Source of the DNA: Hyphomicrobium sp.
GTDB lineage: Bacteria; Pseudomonadota; Alphaproteobacteria; Rhizobiales; Hyphomicrobiaceae
NCBI GenBank assembly: GCA_003987725.1
Contig: RXJH01000013.1
Location: 162,421-226,420 of the forward strand
DNA: 64,000 bases
Reading direction: 5' to 3'
Both the position numbers and the translations under genes were made by a program. The notes beneath the pieces were generated by a model. The model worked only from the letters and a program-made list of their open reading frames with translations. It had not been told where the DNA came from and did not search any database. Positions 1 to 10,054 of the stretch are shown here, one piece after another (within the stretch, counting starts at the first letter, position 1; each line of letters opens with the position of its first letter).

Positions 1-35
1 GGCACCTTCAGCGGCCAAGGTAACCCCCTAGTGTC

Positions 36-446
36 TCATTCCCCGTCGTCATCTTTGACGGACGGTGCCGCTCTTTGTAGCGGCTCATTTTCTGCCTGCG
101 CCCTTTGAGCGGCGCGGACAACATTCAGAAGACCCGCCGCAAAGCCTATGATCACGAGAAGGATCATCAACCACGGCGCCGTGCCGAATTGCCTGTCGAG
201 TGCCCATCCAAGCCCTCCGCCGACGACAACACCGACAACGAGCTCAGCAGCAAACTTGAAGGCCGTTCCATAGGCGGACTGCTGAGATCCGCCCGTCGCC
301 GACCCGACCTTCACCCGTTCCGCTTTCCTTGCTTGGAGCGCATCGAGCTTTTGGCCGATTTCTGCCGACCGCTGGCGAATTGCTTCGCGGTCTTCCGGGC
401 TAATTTCACCGCCTTCCGGACGCTGACCCTTGCCATCGGCTGACAT
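36..446 (-). CDS. atpI: AtpI/AtpZ-like F0F1 ATP synthase assembly protein
   Basis: This 136-residue protein has a charged N-terminal half and two hydrophobic segments (about residues 66-84 and 91-111) separated by a short turn with GWALDRQFGTAPW. That layout matches the AtpI family, small membrane proteins encoded ahead of the F0 genes that assist c-ring assembly or ion uptake. The F0 genes would lie off the left edge on the same strand, but that is inferred. The ATG at 446 has only a weak Shine-Dalgarno sequence. The C-terminus is acidic (DDDGE). Confidence 0.8.
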   Translation of the reverse strand: MSADGKGQRPEGGEISPEDREAIRQRSAEIGQKLDALQARKAERVKVGSATGGSQQSAYGTAFKFAAELVVGVVVGGGLGWALDRQFGTAPWLMILLVIIGFAAGLLNVVRAAQRAQAENEPLQRAAPSVKDDDGE

Positions 447-620
447 GGCTCAATCCATCCAGAACACGAGGAAAACCGGCCTCTCAGGGAGATCGACGGC
501 GCGGACCATAGATTTGGGGTCTGGGGGTGTCAAGGAATTGGGCATAATCATCTCCATCCCCAGGGTACGGCTAAACCGCGCAGGGATTGTCGCGCCTTTT
601 TTGCGTGTGCGACGCAAAAT

Positions 621-648
621 AAAGAAGCCTTCCCGGAATCGGGAAGGC
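621..648 (-). terminator. Rho-independent terminator downstream of the 679-990 gene
   Basis: The perfect 9-bp inverted repeat GCCTTCCCG/CGGGAAGGC (627-635 and 640-648) encloses a GATT loop. On the minus strand it is followed by a T-rich stretch (TTCTTTATTTT). It lies about 30 bases past the stop of the small membrane protein gene, so it should end that transcript before the atpI promoter region. Confidence 0.75.
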
Positions 649-678
649 TCAGTGATCAAACGGTATTTTTTTATCAAT

Positions 679-990
679 TTAGGGAGTGGAAGGCGTCTGC
701 TGGCCGGCTGGATTGGTTGAGCCAGGCGCTGCCTCAGGTGCCGCGGCTGGTGGGGTTGCGGGAGGGCTTTGCGGAGCCGGGCTCTGCTGCCCGAGTTTGC
801 CGCCCGAGGAGTAGTCCATGCCCGTTGGCGTTGTTTGCCAGAAGCTTGCAACCAAGACGACACCGACCGCTACTGCGAGCGCCATCGACGCCAGCAAAAC
901 CCGAAAGTTCATTTTGCGCGGCGACGCCTGCCGGGCTTCCGTTGGTTCGATGGTCGAACGTCGTGCGCGCGGATCATTCGGTGGTTGCAT
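679..990 (-). CDS. small single-pass membrane protein with Pro/Ala-rich tail
   Basis: The protein is 103 residues from the ATG at 990, which has a good AAAGGAG Shine-Dalgarno sequence 7 bases upstream; an upstream in-frame ATG at 1086 lacks one. A basic N-terminus (about 1-26) is followed by one transmembrane helix (about 27-47) and a low-complexity Pro/Ala/Gln tail. The topology suggests an inner-membrane anchor with a periplasmic tail. No family is recognised. It follows smc on the same strand after about 110 bases and has its own terminator. Function unknown. Confidence 0.7.
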   Translation of the reverse strand: MQPPNDPRARRSTIEPTEARQASPRKMNFRVLLASMALAVAVGVVLVASFWQTTPTGMDYSSGGKLGQQSPAPQSPPATPPAAAPEAAPGSTNPAGQQTPSTP

Positions 991-1100
991 TGGGCGGTCT
1001 CCTTTCTCCAGGAAAGCGAAACGTGTGCCCAGGACACCGGTTCCCGAGAAGTTAACCCTCGCGGCGGCATAAGCCGAATAATACAAATAACTATCGTTAG

Positions 1101-4100
1101 TTAGCTCGCTTCGCGGAAGCTTTGCGCCGTCTGCAAGTCCACCGAAACCAGCTGCGATACGCCTTTTTCGGCCATCGTGACGCCGAACAGCCGGTTCATC
1201 CGCGCCATCGTCATCGGATGGTGCGTGATGACGAGGAACCGCGTCGCGGTCTCCGTCGACATCTGCTCCATGAGCCGGCAGAAGCGGTCGACGTTGGCGT
1301 CGTCGAGCGGCGCGTCGACTTCGTCGAGAACGCAGATCGGCGAGGGGTTCGTCAGGAACACGGCGAAGATCAGCGACAAGGCTGTCAGCGTCTGCTCGCC
1401 GCCCGAGAGCAGCGATAGCGTCGCCGGCTTTTTGCCGGGCGGCTTGGCGACAATTTCGAGCCCGCCCTCGAGGGGGTCCTCCGGACTCTCGATCATTTCG
1501 AGCCGCGCTTCCCCGCCGCCGAAGAGATGCGTGAACAGCCGCTCGAAATGGGCGTTCACGGTCGCGAACGCTTCATCCAATCGCGATTTCCCTTCGCGAT
1601 TGAGCTGCTGAATGGCGCCCCTGAGCTTCGCAATGGCCTGCTCGAGATCGTCGCGTTCGGCAACGAGGCTTTCGAGCTGTTTGGAAACCTCGGCGAGATC
1701 GTCGTCCGCCTGCAGGTTGACGCCGCCGAGACGCTCCCGGTCGGCCTTGAGCCGAGTCAAATGCCGTTCGACGTCGGCTAGGGCCGGAATGGCAGACGCC
1801 TCGGGAAGCTCGGCGAGCGAGAGGCAGGCTTCCGGCGCAACCTCAAACGTCTCCCGGATATGCCGCGCCGCCTCCTGGCGCTTGTGCCGCGCGTTTTCGA
1901 GCCGCGTCTCGATACGCGCGTTGGCTTCCCGCGCCGCCGACACTTCCGACTGGATAGTGCGAAGTGCTTCGGTTGCGGCCCGGATCGCGTTCTCTGCGGA
2001 AGCCAACGTATCGGCAGCATCGCGCCGTTCCTCGTCCGCATGTGAAAGAGCCGACAGCAAGGTTTCCCTTTGCGCGGCGATGCGCTCCGGCAAGTCCGCC
2101 GTCGCCGCCATTTCATCGCGCGCCTCTTTGAGGCGGACATCGAGAGCCTGAACTTGGACTTCGGCGCTGTGCTGACGTCCGTGCCAGCGCGCGATGTCCG
2201 CATTGGCGTGGCGGATGCGCTCAACCCGGATCTGCTTGTCGCGTTCGAGACTGCCGAGGCGCGCCCGCGATTCCGCAACCTCGCGGCGGGCCTCTTCGGC
2301 TTCCCCTTGCGCGGTCTTGAGCTGCGGTTCGAGATCCTCGCCGACGCTCATCGTTACGATATGCGCTTCGATTTCGACATGACGCGCCTGAGCGTTCGTC
2401 AACTCTTCGTCGGCGCGCGCGCGTTGCGCCGTCACCGCCGCAAGCTGCGTTTCGCTCTCGCGCTGGAGCTTCTCGAGCCCCGTCAACTGCTGGCGGACTT
2501 GCGCAAGCTCGTTCTGCTTTTCACGCCAAAGCTGGCGCAACCGGCGTTCCTCGGCCTCGGCATGCTGAGCAGCCGCCGCCGCTTTGCGTTCGCCGTCGAT
2601 CGTGTCCTTGGCTTGATCGAGAACGGCCTGAGCGCTGCGATCGAGTTCCGCCAAGCGGTTCTTGTGGGCGAGCCGCTGCGCTGCTGGCGTGACGCCACCC
2701 GCCGCAGCAACGAAACCGTCCCAACGCCAGAGATCGCCTTCCCGCGATACGAGACGCTGCCCCGTTTTCAAATGCGGCTGCAGGCGTGCGCCTTCCGAGC
2801 GCTTGACGACGCCGATCTGCCGAAGCCGTCGCGTCAGCTCCTGCGGCGCTTCAACGTGCATGACCAGCGGTTCCGCATCGGCGGGCAGCGCGTGGTCTTC
2901 GGCGGGAAGATCGAGACGCCGCCAATGCACACTCGCTTCCGGAGCGATCGGCGCTTCGAGATCATCGCCCAAGGCCGCGCCAAGAGCTGTCTCATAGCCC
3001 GGGGAAACGCGGATATTGTCGACGGCGGGCGGATACGCGCCTTCGTCCGACCGCGCCAAGAGCTTTGCGATCGTGTCACGCTCGGTCGAGAACGCGTTGG
3101 CCGCGAGACGCACGCGCTGCGCCTCGTCGCGCCGGGCCTTCGCTTCGGCCTGTGCCGTCTTGACGGTCTCTTCGGCCGTCAGCGTATCGGCTTCGATCTT
3201 GCTGATGTCCTGCGCGAGCGCCTGCCCGCGATGGGCCATGTCGGAAACGTGCTCGCCGTCCGGCGCTTTCGATCTCAGATCCTTGATCTGCGCATCGAAG
3301 GCCGTGATCTGGCGCGCGATCTTGGCGACAAGGTCCTTGCGTTCGGCAAGAGCCGCCTCGAGGCTTTTGAGCTTCGCGCGCGCATCGGCCGCCCGATGCG
3401 TGATATCGGCGAAATGTGCATCCGTCCGTACGCGGTGCGCTTCCGCAGTCTCAAGCTTGCTTTTCTCTTTCGCCTCTTCGTCGATGGCCTTGCGATCGGC
3501 CTCCTTGATGGCGGCGAGATCGGCATCGAGATGCAGCAATGTCTCTTTGGCTTCGTGAATGAAGCCCGTTTCGCGCGCGAGATCGGCTTCGAGATGCTTC
3601 GTACGCGCATCGAGTTCACGCGCGCGTTCGGCAGCCCGGTTTGCCTCTCGCTCGAGGTTTTCCTGCTCGATCTTGAAGCGCGCGAGCGCCGCCGCCTTCA
3701 CGGCTTCGGCTTCGCGAAGAGGCGGCAACGCTTCCGCAAGGCGAAGCTCTTCCTTGAAGGCCTTCGCTTCCGCTTCCGTCGCCGCGCCGAGACGCATCAT
3801 CGTTTCGGTGAGCTGCGCCTCCTCGTGCTCGACGCTTTGATGCGCGTCTTTCCACGTCAGATGCAAGGCAAGCGCCTCTTGCTGACGGATGTCGGTCGAC
3901 AGCTCTTTGTAGCGCCGCGCTTGCCGCGCTTGCCGCTTCAGGGATTCCGTTTGCGATTGCAGCTGGCCGGCGACATCGTTCAAGCGCTCGATGTTGGCTT
4001 CCGCGGCCCTCAGCTTCAGTTCGGCTTCATGCCGCCGGGTGTGAAGGCCTGCGATGCCCGCCGCGTCTTCTAGAATGCGGCGGCGCTGCTCGGGTTTCGA

Positions 4101-4562
4101 GTTGACGATTTCGCCGATCTGCCCCTGACGCACCAGCGCCGGCGACCGGGCACCCGTCGCCGCATCTTCGAACAGCACCTTGACGTCGCGCGCCCTGACT
4201 TCGCGTCCATTGATGCGGTAGGCGGAACCGGCTTCCCGCTCGATGCGCCGCGTGATCTCGATGATGTCGCCGTCGTTGAATTCGGCCGGCGCTTTCCGCG
4301 CGCTGTTGTCGAGGAACATCGTGACTTCGGCACTCGAGCGTTCGGGCCGTCCGCCGCTGCCGGAGAAAATCACGTCGTCCATCGCCGCGGCGCGCATCGA
4401 CTTGTGCGAGCTTTCGCCCATGACCCAGCGAAGCGCTTCGAGAAGATTTGATTTTCCGCACCCGTTGGGACCGACAACGCCCGTCAGGCCGGGTTCGATG
4501 ACAAGCTCCGTCGCATCGACGAAGGACTTGAACCCCAGAAGCCTGAGCCGCGTGATCTTCAT
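1101..4562 (-). CDS. smc: chromosome segregation protein SMC
   Basis: This 1153-residue ATPase of the Smc-ScpAB condensin compacts and segregates the chromosome. The N-terminal head carries Walker A (GPNGCGKSN, residues 31-39). Long heptad-rich coiled coils follow, interrupted by a globular hinge near the middle (about 500-640). The C-terminal head has the signature LSGGE (about 1052) and Walker B (CVLDEVDAPLDD). Length and domain order are normal for the family. It sits downstream of two DsbA-like genes and a DUF721 gene on the same strand, an arrangement I recall from other Hyphomicrobiales. Large antisense open frames here are GC-driven shadows. Confidence 0.97.
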   Translation of the reverse strand: MKITRLRLLGFKSFVDATELVIEPGLTGVVGPNGCGKSNLLEALRWVMGESSHKSMRAAAMDDVIFSGSGGRPERSSAEVTMFLDNSARKAPAEFNDGDIIEITRRIEREAGSAYRINGREVRARDVKVLFEDAATGARSPALVRQGQIGEIVNSKPEQRRRILEDAAGIAGLHTRRHEAELKLRAAEANIERLNDVAGQLQSQTESLKRQARQARRYKELSTDIRQQEALALHLTWKDAHQSVEHEEAQLTETMMRLGAATEAEAKAFKEELRLAEALPPLREAEAVKAAALARFKIEQENLEREANRAAERARELDARTKHLEADLARETGFIHEAKETLLHLDADLAAIKEADRKAIDEEAKEKSKLETAEAHRVRTDAHFADITHRAADARAKLKSLEAALAERKDLVAKIARQITAFDAQIKDLRSKAPDGEHVSDMAHRGQALAQDISKIEADTLTAEETVKTAQAEAKARRDEAQRVRLAANAFSTERDTIAKLLARSDEGAYPPAVDNIRVSPGYETALGAALGDDLEAPIAPEASVHWRRLDLPAEDHALPADAEPLVMHVEAPQELTRRLRQIGVVKRSEGARLQPHLKTGQRLVSREGDLWRWDGFVAAAGGVTPAAQRLAHKNRLAELDRSAQAVLDQAKDTIDGERKAAAAAQHAEAEERRLRQLWREKQNELAQVRQQLTGLEKLQRESETQLAAVTAQRARADEELTNAQARHVEIEAHIVTMSVGEDLEPQLKTAQGEAEEARREVAESRARLGSLERDKQIRVERIRHANADIARWHGRQHSAEVQVQALDVRLKEARDEMAATADLPERIAAQRETLLSALSHADEERRDAADTLASAENAIRAATEALRTIQSEVSAAREANARIETRLENARHKRQEAARHIRETFEVAPEACLSLAELPEASAIPALADVERHLTRLKADRERLGGVNLQADDDLAEVSKQLESLVAERDDLEQAIAKLRGAIQQLNREGKSRLDEAFATVNAHFERLFTHLFGGGEARLEMIESPEDPLEGGLEIVAKPPGKKPATLSLLSGGEQTLTALSLIFAVFLTNPSPICVLDEVDAPLDDANVDRFCRLMEQMSTETATRFLVITHHPMTMARMNRLFGVTMAEKGVSQLVSVDLQTAQSFREAS

Positions 4563-4619
4563 TCTACTCGTCAGTCCTCGATGCCGTGTCGTCGGGCTCA
4601 GGACCGGTGCGAACTGCCC

Positions 4620-5432
4620 CTAGGGGCTTGCAGCTGCAGTTGGCGTGCCGCTTCGACTGGCCTGCTCGACGTAGTCAGCGATCTCGGTGATCGTCAGCTC
4701 TTTCTTGATGAGCTTATTGCCGATGAAAAAGTTCGGCGTACCAACGATTCCGAGCTTGCGGCCGCGATCCTTTACCCACTTCAAGTTCTCGATCATGCCT
4801 TGATTCTGCAGGCAAGCGTCAAACTGCGGGCGCGTCATCCCCACCTGTCGCGCAACCGCGTAGATGGCGTCAAGCCGCACTTCCTGTGACACCCAGGACG
4901 CCTGCTGCTGCATGAATTTCCCGTAAAGTTCCAAGTACTTATCAGGCGGTGCGCAGCGCAGGGCAATCGTCGCGTTGCCTGATGTTTTCCCGATCGGGAA
5001 CTCGCGCAGGATGTAACGCACCCTGCCGGTGTCGATTAACCGGCGTTTCAGCTCGGGATATGTCGTCTCGTGGAAGTGGCGGCAGTGCGGGCACGTCAGC
5101 GACGCGTACTGGACGATGGTCACCGGCGCATCGGTCCGGCCCCAGCTCATCTCGGGCAAGGGGCTCGGCGCCATGACGTCGGCGACTGTGGGGTTCTCGA
5201 TGACTTCGCGGCCGCCGGCGCCAGCTGCAGTAGCATTTGGGTCGCCGAATGGAGTCGGCATGCCGTCGGGCTTTTCAGATCCGGTCGTCGGATAGGCAGC
5301 GCCGAGAGCGCTGCCGTCCGCGGAAATGCTCGCCGTCGCGTTCGGAGAAAGCGGCGGAAACGATGCGCCGCAACCTGAGAGCCAACCAGCGACGACAAGA
5401 GTGGCGGCAAGACCCAGCGAACGGACGAGCAT
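4620..5432 (-). CDS. DsbA-family thiol-disulfide oxidoreductase, predicted lipoprotein
   Basis: The ATG at 5432 (270 residues) gives a short signal peptide ending in a lipobox, LSGC, with the lipidated cysteine at residue 21. A poorly conserved linker (22-90) precedes a thioredoxin/DsbA fold with CPHC at residues 114-117, and the cis-proline loop is in GIVGTPNFF near the C-terminus. It likely forms or isomerises disulfides in envelope proteins. It lies 13 bases after a second DsbA-like gene, so the pair is probably co-transcribed. The upstream extension to 5597 is Arg/Ser-rich and overlaps that gene, so I rejected it. Confidence 0.85.
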   Translation of the reverse strand: MLVRSLGLAATLVVAGWLSGCGASFPPLSPNATASISADGSALGAAYPTTGSEKPDGMPTPFGDPNATAAGAGGREVIENPTVADVMAPSPLPEMSWGRTDAPVTIVQYASLTCPHCRHFHETTYPELKRRLIDTGRVRYILREFPIGKTSGNATIALRCAPPDKYLELYGKFMQQQASWVSQEVRLDAIYAVARQVGMTRPQFDACLQNQGMIENLKWVKDRGRKLGIVGTPNFFIGNKLIKKELTITEIADYVEQASRSGTPTAAASP

Positions 5433-5445
5433 CAAGGATTTCCAG

Positions 5446-6144
5446 TTACTTCGCAGCCAGCAGCGGCTCCAGCACCTTATCAAATGCTTCGACCGATGGA
5501 GCCTCCTGCAACCGCTTGCCGTTGATAAAGAAAGTCGGTGTGGCATTGACGCCAAAGGTATCGCTCGCCCGCGAGCGCTGCGCCGTGATCTGATCAAGAA
5601 GCTTCTGATCCGTCAGGCACTTATCGAAGCTCTCCTGGGTGAAACCAGCCTGCTTCGCAATATCGAAAAGCTTCGGCACCGGGCTGCCGTTGGCAAACGC
5701 CCAATCCGCCTGTTTCTCGTAGAACGTCTCGATCAGCGGAAACACCTTGTCGTTGCCTGCGCAGCGCGCCAGCATCGATACGGCGGCGGCGAGATTATCG
5801 AGCGGGAACTCGCGATAAATGAACCGAACTTTGCCCGTGTCGATGTACTTCTTCTTGATGGGCTCGAAGACCTCGGTGGAGAAGTGTGCGCAGTGCGGGC
5901 ACGTCATCGACGCGTACTCGACGATCGTCACCTTTGCGTCCTTCGGCCCGATAGCGAGGTCGGGAAGATCGGTCGGCTTCATAAGTTCGTCGACGGAAAC
6001 TTCGGCCGGCCCCTTGCCCTGTGCAAAGCTCGGGCTAGCGCTTGCGAACGCCAGTCCGGCAACGGCGACCAAAGCCATGAGACCGAAGCGAATGCCGCGT
6101 CCTTCGGAGGAAAGGCCCGGAATAAAATTTCTGAACTCGATCAA
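5446..6144 (-). CDS. DsbA-family periplasmic thiol-disulfide oxidoreductase
   Basis: This protein has a cleavable signal peptide (hydrophobic core about 20-37, AXA-like cleavage around SFAQG) and a DsbA-type thioredoxin domain with CPHC at residues 82-85 and the cis-Pro loop NATPTFF. I chose the TTG at 6144 (232 residues) because an AGAGGAG Shine-Dalgarno sequence sits 8 bases upstream, while the ATG at 6255 adds an Arg-rich stretch with no ribosome site. It is a paralog of the downstream lipoprotein, so one soluble and one anchored form may act in tandem. Both are related to the DsbA/ScsC/BdbD group. Confidence 0.85.
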   Translation of the reverse strand: MIEFRNFIPGLSSEGRGIRFGLMALVAVAGLAFASASPSFAQGKGPAEVSVDELMKPTDLPDLAIGPKDAKVTIVEYASMTCPHCAHFSTEVFEPIKKKYIDTGKVRFIYREFPLDNLAAAVSMLARCAGNDKVFPLIETFYEKQADWAFANGSPVPKLFDIAKQAGFTQESFDKCLTDQKLLDQITAQRSRASDTFGVNATPTFFINGKRLQEAPSVEAFDKVLEPLLAAK

Positions 6145-6281
6145 GGTCCAAACTCCTCTCGGGAATGCATGCCGTGGGGGAACGGCGGTCGATGCACGCC
6201 GCCTAGCACGGATCTGGCGCCGGAATAAGCCGAATCCGCAGCCGAACGCAACCAACGGAGGGTATTTTCCGGGAAATGCCG

Positions 6282-6836
6282 TCAGCGCGCCGACGATGCC
6301 GCAATGCTTTTGCCGAGGGCTTCGAGAGCGGCCCCGATGTCATCGGCGCCATTGGCAGCGTTTTGGGCCTCGGCCTTGGGTCCTGCCGGACGAGGGGAGG
6401 CCTTCTGCGGCGAAGCTGCGGTTTGGGTACGAGGAACCTGATGAACCTTGATCTGGGTGACGGCCCGGTATCCGAAATACCGGTTGATCCGGTCCATGAT
6501 TTCCGCGTGCCGATAGGAAACCTCGAGCGCGAATGCTGGGTCGGAGGCAACGACGAGCGTCGCGCCGGCACTGCGGCCGCCATCCTCCGCATCGACGGGC
6601 GAGCGCGCACCGCGGGGCCATTTGATCGTCTCAGGCCGTGTCAGCCGTGCGATGTCGGCGCCGACGATCGTTTCCCACGATGACATGATCTCGGCACTGT
6701 GGAAGCCATACTTCTCGAACACGGCTGCCGTCACTTTGGGTACGAACGCACCGACGGCCTTCGCAAATTGCCCCTTCACAGTTCGCACGTCCGGAGGCAG
6801 CGGGCGCATCTGAGCTGTGGGTTCTTTAGTGCTCAA
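6282..6836 (-). CDS. DUF721 (DciA-like) protein
   Basis: The 184-residue protein carries a DUF721 core (about 20-130): a basic N-terminal region, then SSWETIVGADIARLTRPETIKW and a C-terminal KH-like portion ending in IDRINRYFGYRAVTQI-like sequence. DUF721 includes DciA, a helicase operator/loader for DnaB in bacteria lacking DnaC, so a role in replication initiation is plausible. The C-terminal tail is Ala/Pro-rich and probably disordered. It is divergent from mutY and upstream of the DsbA pair. The family is confident; the DciA role here is inferred. Confidence 0.8.
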   Translation of the reverse strand: MSTKEPTAQMRPLPPDVRTVKGQFAKAVGAFVPKVTAAVFEKYGFHSAEIMSSWETIVGADIARLTRPETIKWPRGARSPVDAEDGGRSAGATLVVASDPAFALEVSYRHAEIMDRINRYFGYRAVTQIKVHQVPRTQTAASPQKASPRPAGPKAEAQNAANGADDIGAALEALGKSIAASSAR

Positions 6837-6934
6837 GGGCGTCTCTCATCGCGGGCAGGCTTGTGGTGACGTAAAGGAAGTCTAGCATTGTCGATGCGAT
6901 TCGAGGTTCCCGCGCAACCGGAGATAAAGGGCGC

Positions 6935-8065
6935 ATGGGCGCGGTCCAGGAAAATGCAGCATTTCGCAGGCGGCAGCAGCAGCTGCCGTTGCGCCCGGCT
7001 GGACCGATGACGGTGAAGGCGCTGCTCGCCTGGTACGAAGCCGAGCGCCGCGATCTGCCCTGGCGCTACGGCCCGCGCAAAAAGGCCGACCCCTATCGCG
7101 TCTGGCTGTCCGAGATCATGCTGCAGCAGACGACTGTGAAAGCCGTCGTTCCGTACTTTGAGAAATTCGTGGCGCGCTGGCCGACAGTCACGGCACTCAG
7201 CCAAGCGCAATTGGAGGAGGTTCTGCAGCAATGGGCAGGCCTCGGTTATTATTCGCGCGCCCGCAATCTGAAGGCCTGCGCTGACGCCGTCGCCCGCGAT
7301 TACGGCGGAAAATTCCCGAGCAGCGAGAGCGAGCTTTTGCAGTTGCCCGGCATCGGCCCGTATACCGCGGCGGCGATTGCCGCGATCGCGTTCGGCGAAA
7401 AGGCGACGCCGGTCGATGGCAATATCGAGCGTGTCGTGTCGAGGCTCTTCGCGGTGAGGCAGCCTCTGCCTGCCGCCAAACCCGAAATTAAGAGGCTCGC
7501 TGCGACGCTCACACCGCAGCGGCGCGCTGGCGACTTCGCGCAAGCGATGATGGATCTCGGCGCCGAGATCTGCACGCCGAGAAAGCCGTCATGCCTTGTC
7601 TGTCCGCTGCAGCAGGACTGTTCCGCGAGCGCGCAAAACCTCGCCGAACTGTTACCGATGCGCGGCACGAAGACGGCGCGGCCGTCGCGATACGGCGTCG
7701 CTTTTCTCGTGCAGCGGGAAGATGGTGCGGTGCTCTTGCGACAGCGCCCTGAGGCCGGTCTTCTCGGCGGTATGCTGGAAGTGCCATCAACGCCTTGGGG
7801 CGATGCATTCCCCCCGAAGAAGGAAGCGATGCGCGGCGCTCCAGTTACGACGGCGTGGCTGCCAGTGCCGGGCACCGTCGTCCACGTTTTCACGCACTTC
7901 CGCCTTGAGCTGATCGTCTACCGCGCGCTCGTTCCGATTGATGCAAGCTTCACGCTCTGGGCCGAACAGGAACGCTGCCGATGGGTTCATCGCCGCGATC
8001 TTCATGCGCAAGCGCTGCCGAGCGTGATGAAGAAAGTCATCGCGCACGGCCTAGCTGACAACTGA
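6935..8065 (+). CDS. mutY: A/G-specific adenine glycosylase MutY
   Basis: MutY removes adenine mispaired with 8-oxoguanine in base excision repair. The sequence has the catalytic helix SEIMLQQT, the helix-hairpin-helix LPGIGPYTA, the catalytic Asp in VDGNIERV, and a 4Fe-4S cluster set (C-x6-C-x2-C-x5-C in EICTPRKPSCLVCPLQQDC). A NUDIX-like C-terminal domain for 8-oxoG recognition follows from about residue 245. Length (376) is normal. An AAAGGG ribosome site precedes the ATG at 6935. The last codons and stop lie in a 13-bp tandem duplication. Confidence 0.96.
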   Translation: MGAVQENAAFRRRQQQLPLRPAGPMTVKALLAWYEAERRDLPWRYGPRKKADPYRVWLSEIMLQQTTVKAVVPYFEKFVARWPTVTALSQAQLEEVLQQWAGLGYYSRARNLKACADAVARDYGGKFPSSESELLQLPGIGPYTAAAIAAIAFGEKATPVDGNIERVVSRLFAVRQPLPAAKPEIKRLAATLTPQRRAGDFAQAMMDLGAEICTPRKPSCLVCPLQQDCSASAQNLAELLPMRGTKTARPSRYGVAFLVQREDGAVLLRQRPEAGLLGGMLEVPSTPWGDAFPPKKEAMRGAPVTTAWLPVPGTVVHVFTHFRLELIVYRALVPIDASFTLWAEQERCRWVHRRDLHAQALPSVMKKVIAHGLADN

Positions 8066-8080
8066 GCCTGACAACTGAGC
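8055..8080. repeat. 13-bp tandem duplication over the mutY stop codon
   Basis: CTGACAACTGAGC occurs twice in a row (8055-8067 and 8068-8080). The first copy contains the last mutY codons and its TGA; the second lies just outside the gene. This looks like replication slippage and does not change the protein. It is followed by a weak hairpin (AGCCC...GGGCT, 8078-8094) between convergent mutY and ccrM. Confidence 0.8.
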
Positions 8081-8103
8081 CCTGCGATCGGGCTTCGCGA
8101 GAT

Positions 8104-9383
<1,280 letters not shown>

Positions 9384-10022
9384 TTAAGCGTCGGCGAGCC
9401 CGAGTGCTAATTGAACAGGTTTGAACGAGCGCCGGTGAAGCGACGAGACTCCGAGCTTGTCGATCGCGGCCTGATGTTCAGGTGTGCCGTAACCTTTGTG
9501 ACGCTCGAAGCCATATCCTGGAAAATCGCGCGCCATCTGCGTCATCAGACGATCGCGCGTGACTTTCGCGATGATCGATGCCGCTGCAATGGAAAGGCAC
9601 TTGGAGTCGCCCTTGACGATCGTTCGCGTCTGAACGGAAACGCTCGGCGCTTTGTTACCGTCAACGAGCACCAGCTTCGGAACCTCGGCAAGCTGGCCGA
9701 TCGCCTGCGCCATCGCCCAAAGAGTCGCGCCGAGAATATTCTCACGATCAATCCGTTCGACGTCGGCAATCCCGACGCCGACGATCGCAACCTTCATGAT
9801 GCGCCGGTAGAGAAACGCGCGAGAGTCCTCGTCGAGCATCTTACTGTCGTCGATGTTCGCGGGAATCTTATCGGGATTGAGAATGACGGCAGCCGCAACG
9901 ACGGGTCCTGCCCAAGGGCCCCGACCCGCTTCGTCCACGCCCGCGATTGGCCGGGACCCGAGCAGATGCTCTGCTGCCTCGAGCTCGAAAGTCGGCTTTA
10001 TGCGCGAATCGGCGATCTTCAT
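9384..10022 (-). CDS. rnhB: ribonuclease HII
   Basis: RNase HII cleaves the RNA strand of RNA/DNA hybrids and removes single ribonucleotides misincorporated in DNA. The hallmark GVDEAGRGPWAGPV at about residues 28-41 supplies catalytic Asp30 and Glu31, a further acidic residue lies in LVDGNKAP, and SIIAKVTRDR is also conserved. At 212 residues it has the usual length. It lies upstream of ccrM on the same strand and may share a transcript with it. The start at 10022 keeps a short N-terminal lead before the fold. Confidence 0.95.
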   Translation of the reverse strand: MKIADSRIKPTFELEAAEHLLGSRPIAGVDEAGRGPWAGPVVAAAVILNPDKIPANIDDSKMLDEDSRAFLYRRIMKVAIVGVGIADVERIDRENILGATLWAMAQAIGQLAEVPKLVLVDGNKAPSVSVQTRTIVKGDSKCLSIAAASIIAKVTRDRLMTQMARDFPGYGFERHKGYGTPEHQAAIDKLGVSSLHRRSFKPVQLALGLADA

Positions 10023-10054
10023 TCGTCACTTTGATCACCGCGCTATCCTCCCTG

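Noticed and set aside
2070..4073. 667-residue plus-strand open frame
   Set aside because: It is antisense to smc, has no recognisable domain and arises from GC-rich codon bias.
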